NCBI GenBank assembly: GCA_016124945.1
Contig: WGMT01000009.1
Span: 1-64,000 of the forward strand
Length of the DNA: 64,000 nt
Direction of reading: 5' to 3'
DNA from: a bacterium
GTDB taxonomy: Bacteria; Chloroflexota; Anaerolineae; Caldilineales; Caldilineaceae
The notes beneath the pieces are model-generated. The model worked only from the letters and a program-made list of their open reading frames with translations, was not told where the DNA came from and made no database searches. The position numbers were made by a program, and so were the translations under genes. Position 1 is the first letter of the stretch; every line of letters starts with the position of its first letter. Below are positions 7,698 to 15,345 of the stretch, piece by piece.

Positions 7698-9224
7698 TCA
7701 TTTTCCTCTCCGAATCTCATGACGACGACGGGCTACGTACGCTTCCAATTCCTCGCGCTTCCCCTCGTCGAGGACGGGCGCGATGTAGTTCGCCAGCATC
7801 TCCTTCCAGCGGGCGTTGGCGCGCACGTAGCTGTCGCGGCTGCCTTCTTCGGCCCACTTCTCGAAGTTGTCCATTGTAAAGATCTTGTGCTGGTAGAAGG
7901 CCGTCTGGTAGTGACGCATGGTGTGCTGCGAACCGAGGAAGTGTCCCCCCGGTTCCACTTCGGCGTAGGCATCCCAGGCGAACTCGTCTTCGTCGATTTT
8001 GATGCCGGGGGCCATCTTCGCCATCATGCCGCAAATCTCCAAATCGAGGACGAACTTCTCGTAGCCTGCGATGAGTCCGCCCTCCAGCCAGCCCGCCGCG
8101 TGCAGAACAAAATTGGTGCCTGCCTGCATCGTGGGCCACATCGTGCCTGCAGATTCGTAGCCTGCCTGGGCATCAGGCAGATTGGCGGCGGTGAAGTTGC
8201 CCCCGGAGCGGTAAGGTAGGCTGTAGTGGCGCGCCATCTGTGCACCGCCGTAGATCGCCAATGCGCCTTCAGGCGTGCCAAAGCAGGGAGCGCCGCTTTT
8301 CATGTCGATGTTGGCCAGAAACGAACCGTAGACCACCGGCGTCCCTGGGTTAATCATTTGCGCGTAGCAAATACCAAAGAGCGCCTCGGCGTTCTGTTGC
8401 GCTAGCGTCGCCGCGATGGTGGTCGGTGACATCGCACCGGCGATGATAAATGGGGTGATGATCAACGCCTGCCGCGCCTCGGCGTAGACCTCCAACGCGC
8501 CAAACATGCGGTCGTCATAGCGCATGGGGCTGGACGCGTTGATCAGTGCAATCGTGGCCGGATTCTGCTGCATGGCCTCCGCGCCGAAGAGGATCTCACA
8601 CATGCGCACTGTGTCGATGGCGTTGTTGCGATGGGTGACGCTGCCCATGAATGCCTTGTCGCTGTAGCGAATGTGGGCCATCAACATGTCCAAATGGCGT
8701 TCCGGCAGGGGGATGTCGTTGGGTTCCACCAAAGTGCCGCCGGAGCAGTGAAGCTCTTCGGCCATGTAGGTGAGCTTGACGAAGTTCTCAAAGTCGGCCA
8801 GGGTGGCGGGGCGGCGGCCGTTGTCCAGATCCATCACAAAGGGTGGGCCATAGACTGGCGCGAAGATGGTCATATTGCCGCCGATGGGCAGGTGGTTGGC
8901 CGGGTTGCGCGCCAGCAGCGTAAAGGTTGACGGCGCTTGCCGTATGAAATGGAGCAGTGTCTCTTCGTCGATGTAGACCGTGTTGTCTACCACTTTAGCG
9001 CCGTGCCGGCGGAAGGTCTCCAGCGCAGGGGGATAGTCGACGATTAGCGTGCCCCGTTCCTTGAGTAGCCGCATCGAAGCCCCATGAATGCGAGCCACAC
9101 CTTCTTCCTCCAGCAGATTGAGTGGAGGGAGTTTGTTTTCAATGGGGCGAATGGGGTGAGGACGTACTGCGCGGTTGCGCCGCTGCTCGCGTTGTTCTGC
9201 CCGGCGACTGATTCGTTCACTCAT
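7698..9224 (-). CDS. MttB-family (trimethylamine methyltransferase-like, non-pyrrolysine) methyltransferase
   Basis: A 508-residue MttB superfamily protein with no in-frame amber codon, so it is the non-pyrrolysine class. Characterised members of that class demethylate glycine betaine, proline betaine, carnitine or butyrobetaine and transfer the methyl group to a corrinoid protein. Recognisable segments: HGASMRLLKERGTLIVDYPP, VYGPPFVMDLDNGRRPATLA, ITPFIIAGAMSPTTIAATLA, PVVYGSFLANIDMKSGAPCF, GTPEGALAIYGGAQMARHY, GGHFLGSQHTMRHYQTAFY. It follows the GntR gene by 78 bp and precedes GNAT, GcvT-like and sarcosine-oxidase-like genes. The exact quaternary-amine substrate cannot be read from the sequence. 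No corrinoid protein gene is adjacent, which is unusual for a dedicated three-component system. Confidence 0.9.
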   Translation of the reverse strand: MSERISRRAEQREQRRNRAVRPHPIRPIENKLPPLNLLEEEGVARIHGASMRLLKERGTLIVDYPPALETFRRHGAKVVDNTVYIDEETLLHFIRQAPSTFTLLARNPANHLPIGGNMTIFAPVYGPPFVMDLDNGRRPATLADFENFVKLTYMAEELHCSGGTLVEPNDIPLPERHLDMLMAHIRYSDKAFMGSVTHRNNAIDTVRMCEILFGAEAMQQNPATIALINASSPMRYDDRMFGALEVYAEARQALIITPFIIAGAMSPTTIAATLAQQNAEALFGICYAQMINPGTPVVYGSFLANIDMKSGAPCFGTPEGALAIYGGAQMARHYSLPYRSGGNFTAANLPDAQAGYESAGTMWPTMQAGTNFVLHAAGWLEGGLIAGYEKFVLDLEICGMMAKMAPGIKIDEDEFAWDAYAEVEPGGHFLGSQHTMRHYQTAFYQHKIFTMDNFEKWAEEGSRDSYVRANARWKEMLANYIAPVLDEGKREELEAYVARRRHEIRRGK

Positions 9225-9302
9225 CGCGATCTCCTGTCCGGCCTTGTGCGCGGACGTACCTGCTAAGCTTCAGGTGTGTGGTCTCTGAAGCGTTTGTGCG
9301 GA

Positions 9303-10037
9303 CTACAATTGGTTCAGTACTTCGTCCTGAAAGCTGGAGATGTGTTTGCGCATGATGGCCTGTGCGCTTTCCCCATCGCCGACGGCGACTGCCGCAACGA
9401 TCTGCCGATGTTCTACCAGTGCGTCGTCCAGTGCTTTTACCTGGCTGAGGTTAACGTACCAAAGGCGTAGTACATGGCTGTAGAGTGAATCGAGTGTGTC
9501 TGCGAGTATTTCGTTGTGTGTCGCTTCGGCAAGCAGTACATGTGCCCGCTGATCAATGCGGATCAGCAGTTCGTTACGACTTTCACCCCACTTTTCTGCG
9601 TGAGCAAGAATTTCGGGGGACAGCAACTGCTCCATCTCTGCAATCTGTGCAGTGGTGGCCCGTTCCGCTGCAAGCCGCGCCGCCAACGTCTCCAACTCTA
9701 GGCGAATCTCGAAGATCTTCTGTAGATTGTCCATGTTGAGATCGGCGACAAGGGTGCCGCGACGAGGAAGGATCACCACAAGATTTTCCATCGCCAGTCG
9801 TCGCAACGCCTGCCGGATAGGTGTCAAGCCGAGTTCTAGCTCAACAGTGAGCTTTGCTTCATCGATCACCGATGCCGGCGGCAACTCAAGGTGAACAATC
9901 ATGTCACGGATGCGTTGATAGGCTGTCTCGTTTAAGGATTCGCCGACTTGTGTACGGTATAACAGAGACGCCAGGTCTGCTGGAATCTGCTGCCTTGGCG
10001 TCGATGCAATCGCTGAGAGATGCTCTGAATTGTCCAT
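9303..10037 (-). CDS. GntR-family transcriptional regulator with FCD ligand domain
   Basis: 244 residues. The N-terminal winged helix (about 35-100) contains AYQRIRDMIVHLELPPASVI, DEAKLTVELELGLTPIRQAL and a wing around LPRRGTLVADL. The C-terminal half is the helical FCD domain (IFEIRLELETLAARLAAERA, then EHRQIVAAVAVGDGESAQAI), which normally binds a small carboxylate and often a metal. It is the first gene of the minus-strand catabolic run and is divergent from the ABC importer, the usual arrangement for a local regulator of both. A promoter and a palindrome precede it. Confidence 0.92.
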   Translation of the reverse strand: MDNSEHLSAIASTPRQQIPADLASLLYRTQVGESLNETAYQRIRDMIVHLELPPASVIDEAKLTVELELGLTPIRQALRRLAMENLVVILPRRGTLVADLNMDNLQKIFEIRLELETLAARLAAERATTAQIAEMEQLLSPEILAHAEKWGESRNELLIRIDQRAHVLLAEATHNEILADTLDSLYSHVLRLWYVNLSQVKALDDALVEHRQIVAAVAVGDGESAQAIMRKHISSFQDEVLNQL

Positions 10038-10047
10038 GCAATGATAC

Positions 10048-10059
10048 CTGAAATTTCAG
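10048..10059. promoter_or_regulatory. Perfect 12-bp palindrome, candidate GntR operator
   Basis: CTGAAATTTCAG lies between the GntR -10 box and its start codon. Position and symmetry suit autoregulation by the GntR protein; assignment is inference. Confidence 0.5.
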
Positions 10060-10082
10060 TTGGTCGTTAGAGAATTCGCGCT

Positions 10083-10111
10083 AAGATATCCGAAACTCTT
10101 CTGCGCGTCAA
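10083..10111 (-). promoter_or_regulatory. Sigma70-type promoter of the GntR-mttB run
   Basis: On the minus strand TTGACG (10111-10106) is followed after 17 bp by TATCTT (10088-10083), about 45 bp before the GntR start. Confidence 0.7.
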
Positions 10112-10218
10112 GTCCATAACGCTGGGCGGGTCTTTTTTATGCTCGGCGCAAGATTGACCTGCGGGGAAGGGGGGCAAAGGTGCTACGCCGTTCACTGCAT
10201 TTCACTGAACCCTTTCGA

Positions 10219-10355
10219 GCATAAGCGTTAAGTTCGGGTGGAACGAAAGTGCCGGGGACTTCACGTTGGACGTGTCGCCAGGAGTGGGTGTCCCATCTCG
10301 CTGCGGCGAAAAGTCCCCGGCACTTGCTCCTACAGTGCTCATCTTAACGCCTATG
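10219..10355. repeat. Imperfect inverted repeat with a perfect 15-bp core
   Basis: AAGTGCCGGGGACTT at 10247-10261 is matched exactly in inverse at 10311-10325. Outer arms GCATAAGCGTTAAG (from about 10219) and CTTAACGCCTATG (to about 10355) pair with one mismatch. The 49-bp centre has no coding character. It could be a small non-autonomous element or a cruciform/terminator; no flanking target duplication is obvious. Confidence 0.7.
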
Positions 10356-10510
10356 TCCCTTTCGGGAAGGGTATTACCCCTAAATCGAAATGTATTTAGT
10401 CCAGGTGCTAGAAATTTTAAGCCAAACTCTTATACTTTTGACAAAGAAGGAGTCCAACAAAATCTTCTTGGTGTGCAAAACCAGTGCGAAAAAGGAAGTT
10501 CACTTTTGGT

Positions 10511-10539
10511 TTGGCAGAACCAGATGACGGTGTTATAAT
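10511..10539 (+). promoter_or_regulatory. Strong sigma70-type promoter of the ABC importer operon
   Basis: TTGGCA (10511-10516), a 17-bp spacer and TATAAT (10534-10539). A transcript would start near 10546 and have a leader of nearly 400 nt before the solute-binding protein gene. Confidence 0.8.
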
Positions 10540-10549
10540 GCCGACACAT

Positions 10550-10577
10550 AGCTAAACAAACATCGATTTGTTTAGCT
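10550..10577 (+). promoter_or_regulatory. Stem-loop at the extreme 5' end of the importer transcript
   Basis: AGCTAAACAAA (10550-10560) pairs perfectly with TTTGTTTAGCT (10567-10577) around the loop CATCGA, only a few bases after the predicted transcription start. There is no T-run, so a 5' stabilising hairpin or an operator is more likely than a terminator. Confidence 0.65.
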
Positions 10578-10938
10578 TATGGGCCATTCTCCCTCGGTCT
10601 AAAGTGTGTTTCCCCAGTGCTATTTCACTCGTTTTATGGTGCTGCTTTCCACTTGCGAGCTCACGTGTCCATCGGTATAGACCAGTAACGGTCTGCCGGC
10701 GAGTACGTTCGACGTTTCGGTTAATTCCCTGTCTCTGTGCATTCCACAGAGCCTATCCATTTTCATAGGCAGTCGGCGTGTTCAGCGCGTCTGCTAAGGC
10801 TCTTGTCGAGACTTTTCTCGACGTTGTCTTCAGCAGTTGTCTTTGGCATGCACGCGTGGATCAGTTTTGTCTTGCCAACTGCACTTCCAATCCAATCCGG
10901 TAAACCCAATTCAACCGTAGGAAAGGAGACATTTCATT
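10578..10938 (+). other. Long untranslated leader of the importer operon
   Basis: About 360 bp between the stem-loop and the ATG at 10939 hold no convincing gene; the short open frames here lack ribosome binding sites and family resemblance. The final bases, AGGAAAGGAGACATTTCATT, contain a strong Shine-Dalgarno. I do not recognise a known riboswitch consensus in it. Confidence 0.6.
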
Positions 10939-12636
10939 ATGTCACAGTCCGAACCGCGCATCCACCCTCTCGTTTGGAAAGCACAAGAACAGCTCGCCCA
11001 AGGGCGCATTAACCGCCGTGAGTTCATGCGTTATGCCACGCTACTGGGGACATCCGTCGGCGCCGCCACTGTGTTGGCTGCCTGTGGGACACCTGCCGCC
11101 GAACCAACCACCGGCCAGACCGGCGGAACGGCGGCCCCGGCGGAAGAACCCGCCGCTGCCGGTGGTGTACAACGTGGCGGCACCATGCGCATCGCAATGC
11201 AGTTACTGTTGCTCGATCACCCGGCGCGCCTTTCTTGGGTGCAGGGTGCCAATATTGTACGTCAGACCAACGAGTACCTCACTGAAACTGGCTCCGACAA
11301 CATCACCCGCCCCTACCTGCTCGATCGCTGGGAAGCCAGCGACGACGTGACGACGTGGACATTGTACTTGCGCCAGGGCATCACCTTCAACAATGGCGAC
11401 GAACTCACTGCCGACGATGTAATGTTCACCTTCAGCCAGTGGCTCGATCCCGAAATCGGCTCTTCGATGCTCGGTTTGCTCTCTTACCTCGACGGCATGA
11501 ACAGTGTCACCAAGGTAGACGACTACACCATTCGGTTGGATCTGGTGGAGCCTAACATTGGTGTGCCTGAACACCTCTTCCACTATCCGGCGGTGGTCCT
11601 GCACCGAGATTTCCAGGGAGACATTGTGCAACAGCCCGTCGGCACCGGTGCTTTCCTGCTTCAGGAATACGCTGAAGGTGAGCGCGCCGTCTTCACACGC
11701 CGTGACGATTACTGGCGTATGGGCGAAGATGGCGAATCTTTGCCCTACCTCGATGAGCTGATCTTCGTCTCTATCGACAAAGATGCCTCGGTGGCTGCCA
11801 TGCAGTCGAACCAGGTCGATTCGATGTACCAGCCGCGCCCGTCCGACTGGCAGGCGCTGCGCGATGTGCCGGATCTAACAGTTCGTTCAGCCAGCACCGC
11901 GGCGGGCTTTTTACTGCGTATGCGCGTAGACCTGGAGCCATGGAACGACAACCGGGTACGCACAGCCCTGAAGATGTGTCAGGATCGCGCTCGTATCTTA
12001 CAGCTTTCTTACTTTGGCGAAGGTGATCTTTCCCTCGACGCCCATGTGGCACCGGTGCATCCCGCGTATGCGGACTTGCCCATTCCTGAATATGATCCCG
12101 AAGGCGCACTGGCGTTGATGGAAGAGTACGCCGCCGAAATGGGCCTCGAACTGCCGCTACAGGTAACGCTGGCCACCAAGAACGATCAATCGGAGCCCGA
12201 AATCGCGCAGGCGCTCAAGGAAATGGCGTCGCCCGGCGGGTTCGACCTGCAACTGGACATCACCGAACCCAACGGCTACTGGGATCGATGGACGGAAGTA
12301 GATCTGGGCATCACGGCGTGGGCACACCGCCCGTTGGACACGATGGTTCTTCCTCTCGCCTACATCTTCGATGCCGACGGCAACCCTGTTCCCTGGAATG
12401 AGACGCGCTGGAACGACGAGGAATTCGCCACCCTGCTCCGTGAGGCCGAGCGCACACTCGATGTAGAAGAGCGCCGCGAAATTATGGCCCAGCTCGAACA
12501 GATCATGCAGGATCGTGGCCCTATCGGCAACAGCTACTGGTACCGAGTCTGGAACATCACCCGCTCCGAGTTCCAAAACGTTGTCGCCCACCCCACAGAT
12601 TACTACTTGCTCTACGAGGTGTGGAAGCAGGCGTAA
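10939..12636 (+). CDS. Peptide/opine-type ABC transporter solute-binding lipoprotein (SBP_bac_5)
   Basis: 565 residues. The N-terminus has a twin-arginine signal (NRREFMRYATLLG) ending in a lipobox, VLAAC, near residue 48, so the protein is probably Tat-exported and lipid-anchored. An Ala/Pro/Thr-rich linker follows, then the family 5 fold: RPYLLDRWEASDDVTTWTLY, LRQGITFNNGDELTADDVMF and QQPVGTGAFLLQEY. It captures the substrate outside the membrane for the permeases and ATPase encoded downstream. Family members bind peptides, opines, nickel chelates or sugars. The divergent MttB/sarcosine-oxidase cluster hints at a methylated amino acid, but that is inference. Confidence 0.92.
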   Translation: MSQSEPRIHPLVWKAQEQLAQGRINRREFMRYATLLGTSVGAATVLAACGTPAAEPTTGQTGGTAAPAEEPAAAGGVQRGGTMRIAMQLLLLDHPARLSWVQGANIVRQTNEYLTETGSDNITRPYLLDRWEASDDVTTWTLYLRQGITFNNGDELTADDVMFTFSQWLDPEIGSSMLGLLSYLDGMNSVTKVDDYTIRLDLVEPNIGVPEHLFHYPAVVLHRDFQGDIVQQPVGTGAFLLQEYAEGERAVFTRRDDYWRMGEDGESLPYLDELIFVSIDKDASVAAMQSNQVDSMYQPRPSDWQALRDVPDLTVRSASTAAGFLLRMRVDLEPWNDNRVRTALKMCQDRARILQLSYFGEGDLSLDAHVAPVHPAYADLPIPEYDPEGALALMEEYAAEMGLELPLQVTLATKNDQSEPEIAQALKEMASPGGFDLQLDITEPNGYWDRWTEVDLGITAWAHRPLDTMVLPLAYIFDADGNPVPWNETRWNDEEFATLLREAERTLDVEERREIMAQLEQIMQDRGPIGNSYWYRVWNITRSEFQNVVAHPTDYYLLYEVWKQA

Positions 12637-12646
12637 TGCTGGGGGG

Positions 12647-12861
12647 CTGGGGATTAGGGACTGGGGATTAGGGACTGGGGATTGGGTTGAGGAAGTTACC
12701 GTGGTTTACAACTAGATTTTTGTGACACAGTTCTTGGGGCACACGGATTGTCTTCTGCTGTGTCCTTAGATCTGTGTCACAAAAATCTAGTCCCAATGCT
12801 GCGGCAACTTCCAAATCCCCAGTCCCAAATCTCCAGTCCCAAATCTCCAGTCCCCAATCCC
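12647..12861. repeat. Intercistronic inverted repeat built from GGGGATTAGGGACT words
   Basis: Starting just after the solute-binding protein stop, CTGGGGATTAGGGACT-type words run to about 12688. Inverted relatives (CCCAGTCCCAAATCTCCAGT and similar) occupy 12811-12861. Between them ACTAGATTTTTGTGACACAG at 12711-12730 is matched perfectly in inverse at 12772-12791. The element fills the gap before the permease ribosome binding site. It could fold into a long hairpin that sets mRNA stability or relative expression. Confidence 0.88.
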
Positions 12862-12880
12862 ACAAAAAAAGGAGTGGCCT

Positions 12881-14179
12881 GTGGCACGATTTATTCTTCG
12901 GAGTCTGATCTCAACTGTCGTCACCATGTTTTTGGTGTCGGTGCTGTTGTTTACGCTCATTGAAGTGGGGAGCGGCGACATTACGGTGAAGATCCTGGGG
13001 GTCTTCTCTACGCCGGAGCAGCGTGCCTCGTATCAGGCGCAACTTGGGCTGAATGCGCCCGCCTGGCAACGTTACCTCGACTGGCTCATCGGCAATGATT
13101 GGCGTGCTGAAAATCAGGTAGGCTATCCGCTGGTGACGGTGGCTAATCAACAGAACAGTGAACAGGAGTGGTGGGCTGAGGTCGATGGTCAGTTGATGCG
13201 CTGGGAGTTAAGCGACGGTTCTTTGTTTTCGCTAACCCGTCGTGCAGGCGAATCTGCGGTGCGTGAACCGGCCGATTCGTTCTGGCAGGAGACACCTGAA
13301 GGCAGTGAGATCTTCTGGGGTGTCAATACCAACAACAGCGCCGTTAAGTGGGTACGTGGCGAAGGCGCCGAAGTTTATGTCCTTACTTCGGCAGGAATGC
13401 GCAAACAGGGGGATGGCCCTCAGGAGTACATTCCTCTGCGCAAAGGACTGATACGCGGCGATCCAGGCGAGTCGCTGCAAACGGGGCGTCCTGTGGCGGC
13501 CACGCTTACGACACGGGTGCGCAACACGGCGATTCTGGCTGGTCTGGCGTTTGTGTTGATCATGCCATTGGCGCTACTTTTCGGCATCATCGCCGGCGTC
13601 AACGAAGGCAAGTTCATCGACCGTTTCATTTCGATTAGCAGCCTGGGCTTGACGGCGACACCTGAATTTGTGACAGGCGTTTTCCTCATCATTGTTCTTG
13701 GGATCTGGCTTAAAGTCTTCCCGGCTGTCTCGGTATTCTTGAGCGACCGAGCCATCTTCGAGAACCCTGCACTTCTGGCGCTGCCCATCCTCACATTGAC
13801 CGCCGTTGAACTTGGCTATGTCATCCGCATGACCCGCGCCAGCATGGTTGAGGTGATGAACTCCCCCTACATCCGAACGGCAATTATCAAAGGCATGCCC
13901 TACTGGCGTGTGGTCATGCGTCATGCCGTGCGCAACGCCCTGATGGCGCCCATCACCGTGATCATGTTGCACGTCAACTGGCTGATTGGCGGCATTGTGG
14001 TCATCGAAGTTGTCTTTGGTTTCCCCGGGTTGGGCCGCTACATCTACGACGCCGCCATCTTCGGCGATTTCAACGCCATCCAGGCCGCCGGGATGCTGAT
14101 GGTGGTGATCGCCGTCCTCACCCGCTTGATCGGTGACCTGGCGTATACCTTCTTGAACCCACGAATCCGCTATTCTTGA
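12881..14179 (+). CDS. ABC transporter permease, DppB type, with a large extra external domain
   Basis: 432 residues from a GTG start after AAAAAAGGAG. The first membrane segment is about 8-30; the binding-protein-dependent permease core starts near residue 200 (TTRVRNTAILAGLAFVLIMP). The ATPase-coupling EAA-like loop is YIRTAIIKGMPYWRVVMRHA, and VFGFPGLGRYIYDAAIFGDF is the usual C-terminal signature. DppB homologues are usually 310-340 residues; the excess is about 100 hydrophilic residues between segments 1 and 2 (roughly 80-195, rich in Trp, Glu and Ser), predicted to face outside. It pairs with the DppC-type permease downstream. Confidence 0.9.
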   Translation: MARFILRSLISTVVTMFLVSVLLFTLIEVGSGDITVKILGVFSTPEQRASYQAQLGLNAPAWQRYLDWLIGNDWRAENQVGYPLVTVANQQNSEQEWWAEVDGQLMRWELSDGSLFSLTRRAGESAVREPADSFWQETPEGSEIFWGVNTNNSAVKWVRGEGAEVYVLTSAGMRKQGDGPQEYIPLRKGLIRGDPGESLQTGRPVAATLTTRVRNTAILAGLAFVLIMPLALLFGIIAGVNEGKFIDRFISISSLGLTATPEFVTGVFLIIVLGIWLKVFPAVSVFLSDRAIFENPALLALPILTLTAVELGYVIRMTRASMVEVMNSPYIRTAIIKGMPYWRVVMRHAVRNALMAPITVIMLHVNWLIGGIVVIEVVFGFPGLGRYIYDAAIFGDFNAIQAAGMLMVVIAVLTRLIGDLAYTFLNPRIRYS

Positions 14180-14180
14180 C

Positions 14181-14240
14181 TTTCGATTTTCGATTGACGA
14201 TTGACTATCATCGAAAATCGTCAATCGAAAATCGTCAATC
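14181..14240. repeat. Intercistronic hairpin of CGATTTTCGATTGACGATTG words
   Basis: Directly after the permease stop, CGATTTTCGATTGACGAT is followed by its inverse in TCGAAAATCGTCAATCGAAA and then ATCGTCAATC. It lies between the two permease genes and ends near the next ribosome binding site. The sequence differs from the element after the solute-binding protein, but the design is the same. Confidence 0.85.
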
Positions 14241-14252
14241 TCTGGAGTTTCT

Positions 14253-15173
14253 ATGGCTGTTGCTCAAAAAACACTCCCTGTGCCGTCGCCTGAGCCCTCT
14301 TGGCGGCGGACGTGGAAAAGTATCTCAATTGTATTTAACTCAACTGTGGGCACGGTTGGCCTCGCCATTGTGCTGATGTGGGTATTTGTTGCGTTGCTCT
14401 CGATTTTTTGGACGCCTTACCCGCCCAATGCCTCTCTGTTTGATCAGAATCTGCCACCCAACACCGTCAACTGGTTGGGGACCGATCACCTGGGGCGTGA
14501 TCTCCTCTCGCGGTTGATGGAAGGCACTCAGGTGATCTTAATTAAGACGCGCCTGCCCAATGGCTGGATCTTTCCGATTGGTGTAGCCCTCTGGGGCGTG
14601 ATCGGATCGCTGCTGGTGGGGACAGTGCTGGGCCTGAACGCAGGATACCGCGGCGGCTGGTGGGATCAGATCATTATGCAGATCCTCGACGCGCTGATTG
14701 CCTTCCCCCAGATTGTGCTCTACCTGGTGGTGATTGCCGCCCTCGGTCAAGGGGATCTGGTGGTGATTCTGGCGATTACGGTCACCGGAGCGCCGGGTGT
14801 GGCCCGTCTTGTGCGCAGCCTGGCATTGGACATTAAGACGCGCGATTATATTCGCGCCGCCGAGACGCGCGGCGAAAGTGTCTGGTACATCATGTTCCGT
14901 GAGATCCTGCCCAACGCGCGTGGCCCCCTCATCGTCGATGCCATGTTGCGTGTCGGCTATGCCATCTTCGCCATCGGCACCCTGGGTTTTCTGGGCATTG
15001 GCCTGCCGCCGCCCGATCCTGACTGGGGGAACATGGTCAATGAAGCGCGTCGCTTCATCTTTGCCAATCCACTGGCCGTCATCTGGCCGTCGTTGGCCAT
15101 CGCCAGCCTCGTCATCGGGCTGAATCTCTTTGCAGACGGCCTGCGCGAGGAAACAACGCGATACCAAAAGTAA
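14253..15173 (+). CDS. ABC transporter permease, DppC type
   Basis: 306 residues. The N-terminal cytoplasmic stretch leads to a membrane segment (TVGLAIVLMWVFVALLSIFW). NTVNWLGTDHLGRDLLSRLM is the conserved DppC/OppC block after it. The EAA coupling loop is YIRAAETRGESVWYIMFREI, followed by PPPDPDWGNMVNEARRFIF, typical of this subfamily. It forms the second half of the inner-membrane channel with the preceding permease. Confidence 0.93.
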   Translation: MAVAQKTLPVPSPEPSWRRTWKSISIVFNSTVGTVGLAIVLMWVFVALLSIFWTPYPPNASLFDQNLPPNTVNWLGTDHLGRDLLSRLMEGTQVILIKTRLPNGWIFPIGVALWGVIGSLLVGTVLGLNAGYRGGWWDQIIMQILDALIAFPQIVLYLVVIAALGQGDLVVILAITVTGAPGVARLVRSLALDIKTRDYIRAAETRGESVWYIMFREILPNARGPLIVDAMLRVGYAIFAIGTLGFLGIGLPPPDPDWGNMVNEARRFIFANPLAVIWPSLAIASLVIGLNLFADGLREETTRYQK

Positions 15174-15177
15174 TTTA

Positions 15178-15325
15178 TGATTTACGATTCACGATTGTCT
15201 CGTCGAGTGAGTGACGCAACATCGGCAAGGATTTTCGTTAAGAAGCTGTTCAGTAGGCAAGCTAAACGGAATCGTGAACCTGGCCCCGAATCTCTCACCC
15301 AACCAGACAATCGTAAATCGTCAAT
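15178..15325. repeat. Intercistronic inverted repeat of GATTTACGATT words
   Basis: ATGATTTACGATTCACGATT (from 15178) and AGACAATCGTAAATCGTCAA (from 15305) are inverse copies separated by about 100 bp with no recognisable gene. It fills the gap between the permease and the ATPase gene. Confidence 0.8.
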
Positions 15326-15345
15326 TCCCCAGGGGGGAACATTTC

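Noticed and set aside
7698..9224. Pyrrolysine-containing trimethylamine methyltransferase
   Set aside because: The frame has no internal TAG, so it belongs to the non-pyrrolysine MttB group.
10266..10538. Open frame of 90 codons before the importer promoter
   Set aside because: It overlaps the inverted repeat and the promoter, lacks a ribosome binding site and resembles no family.
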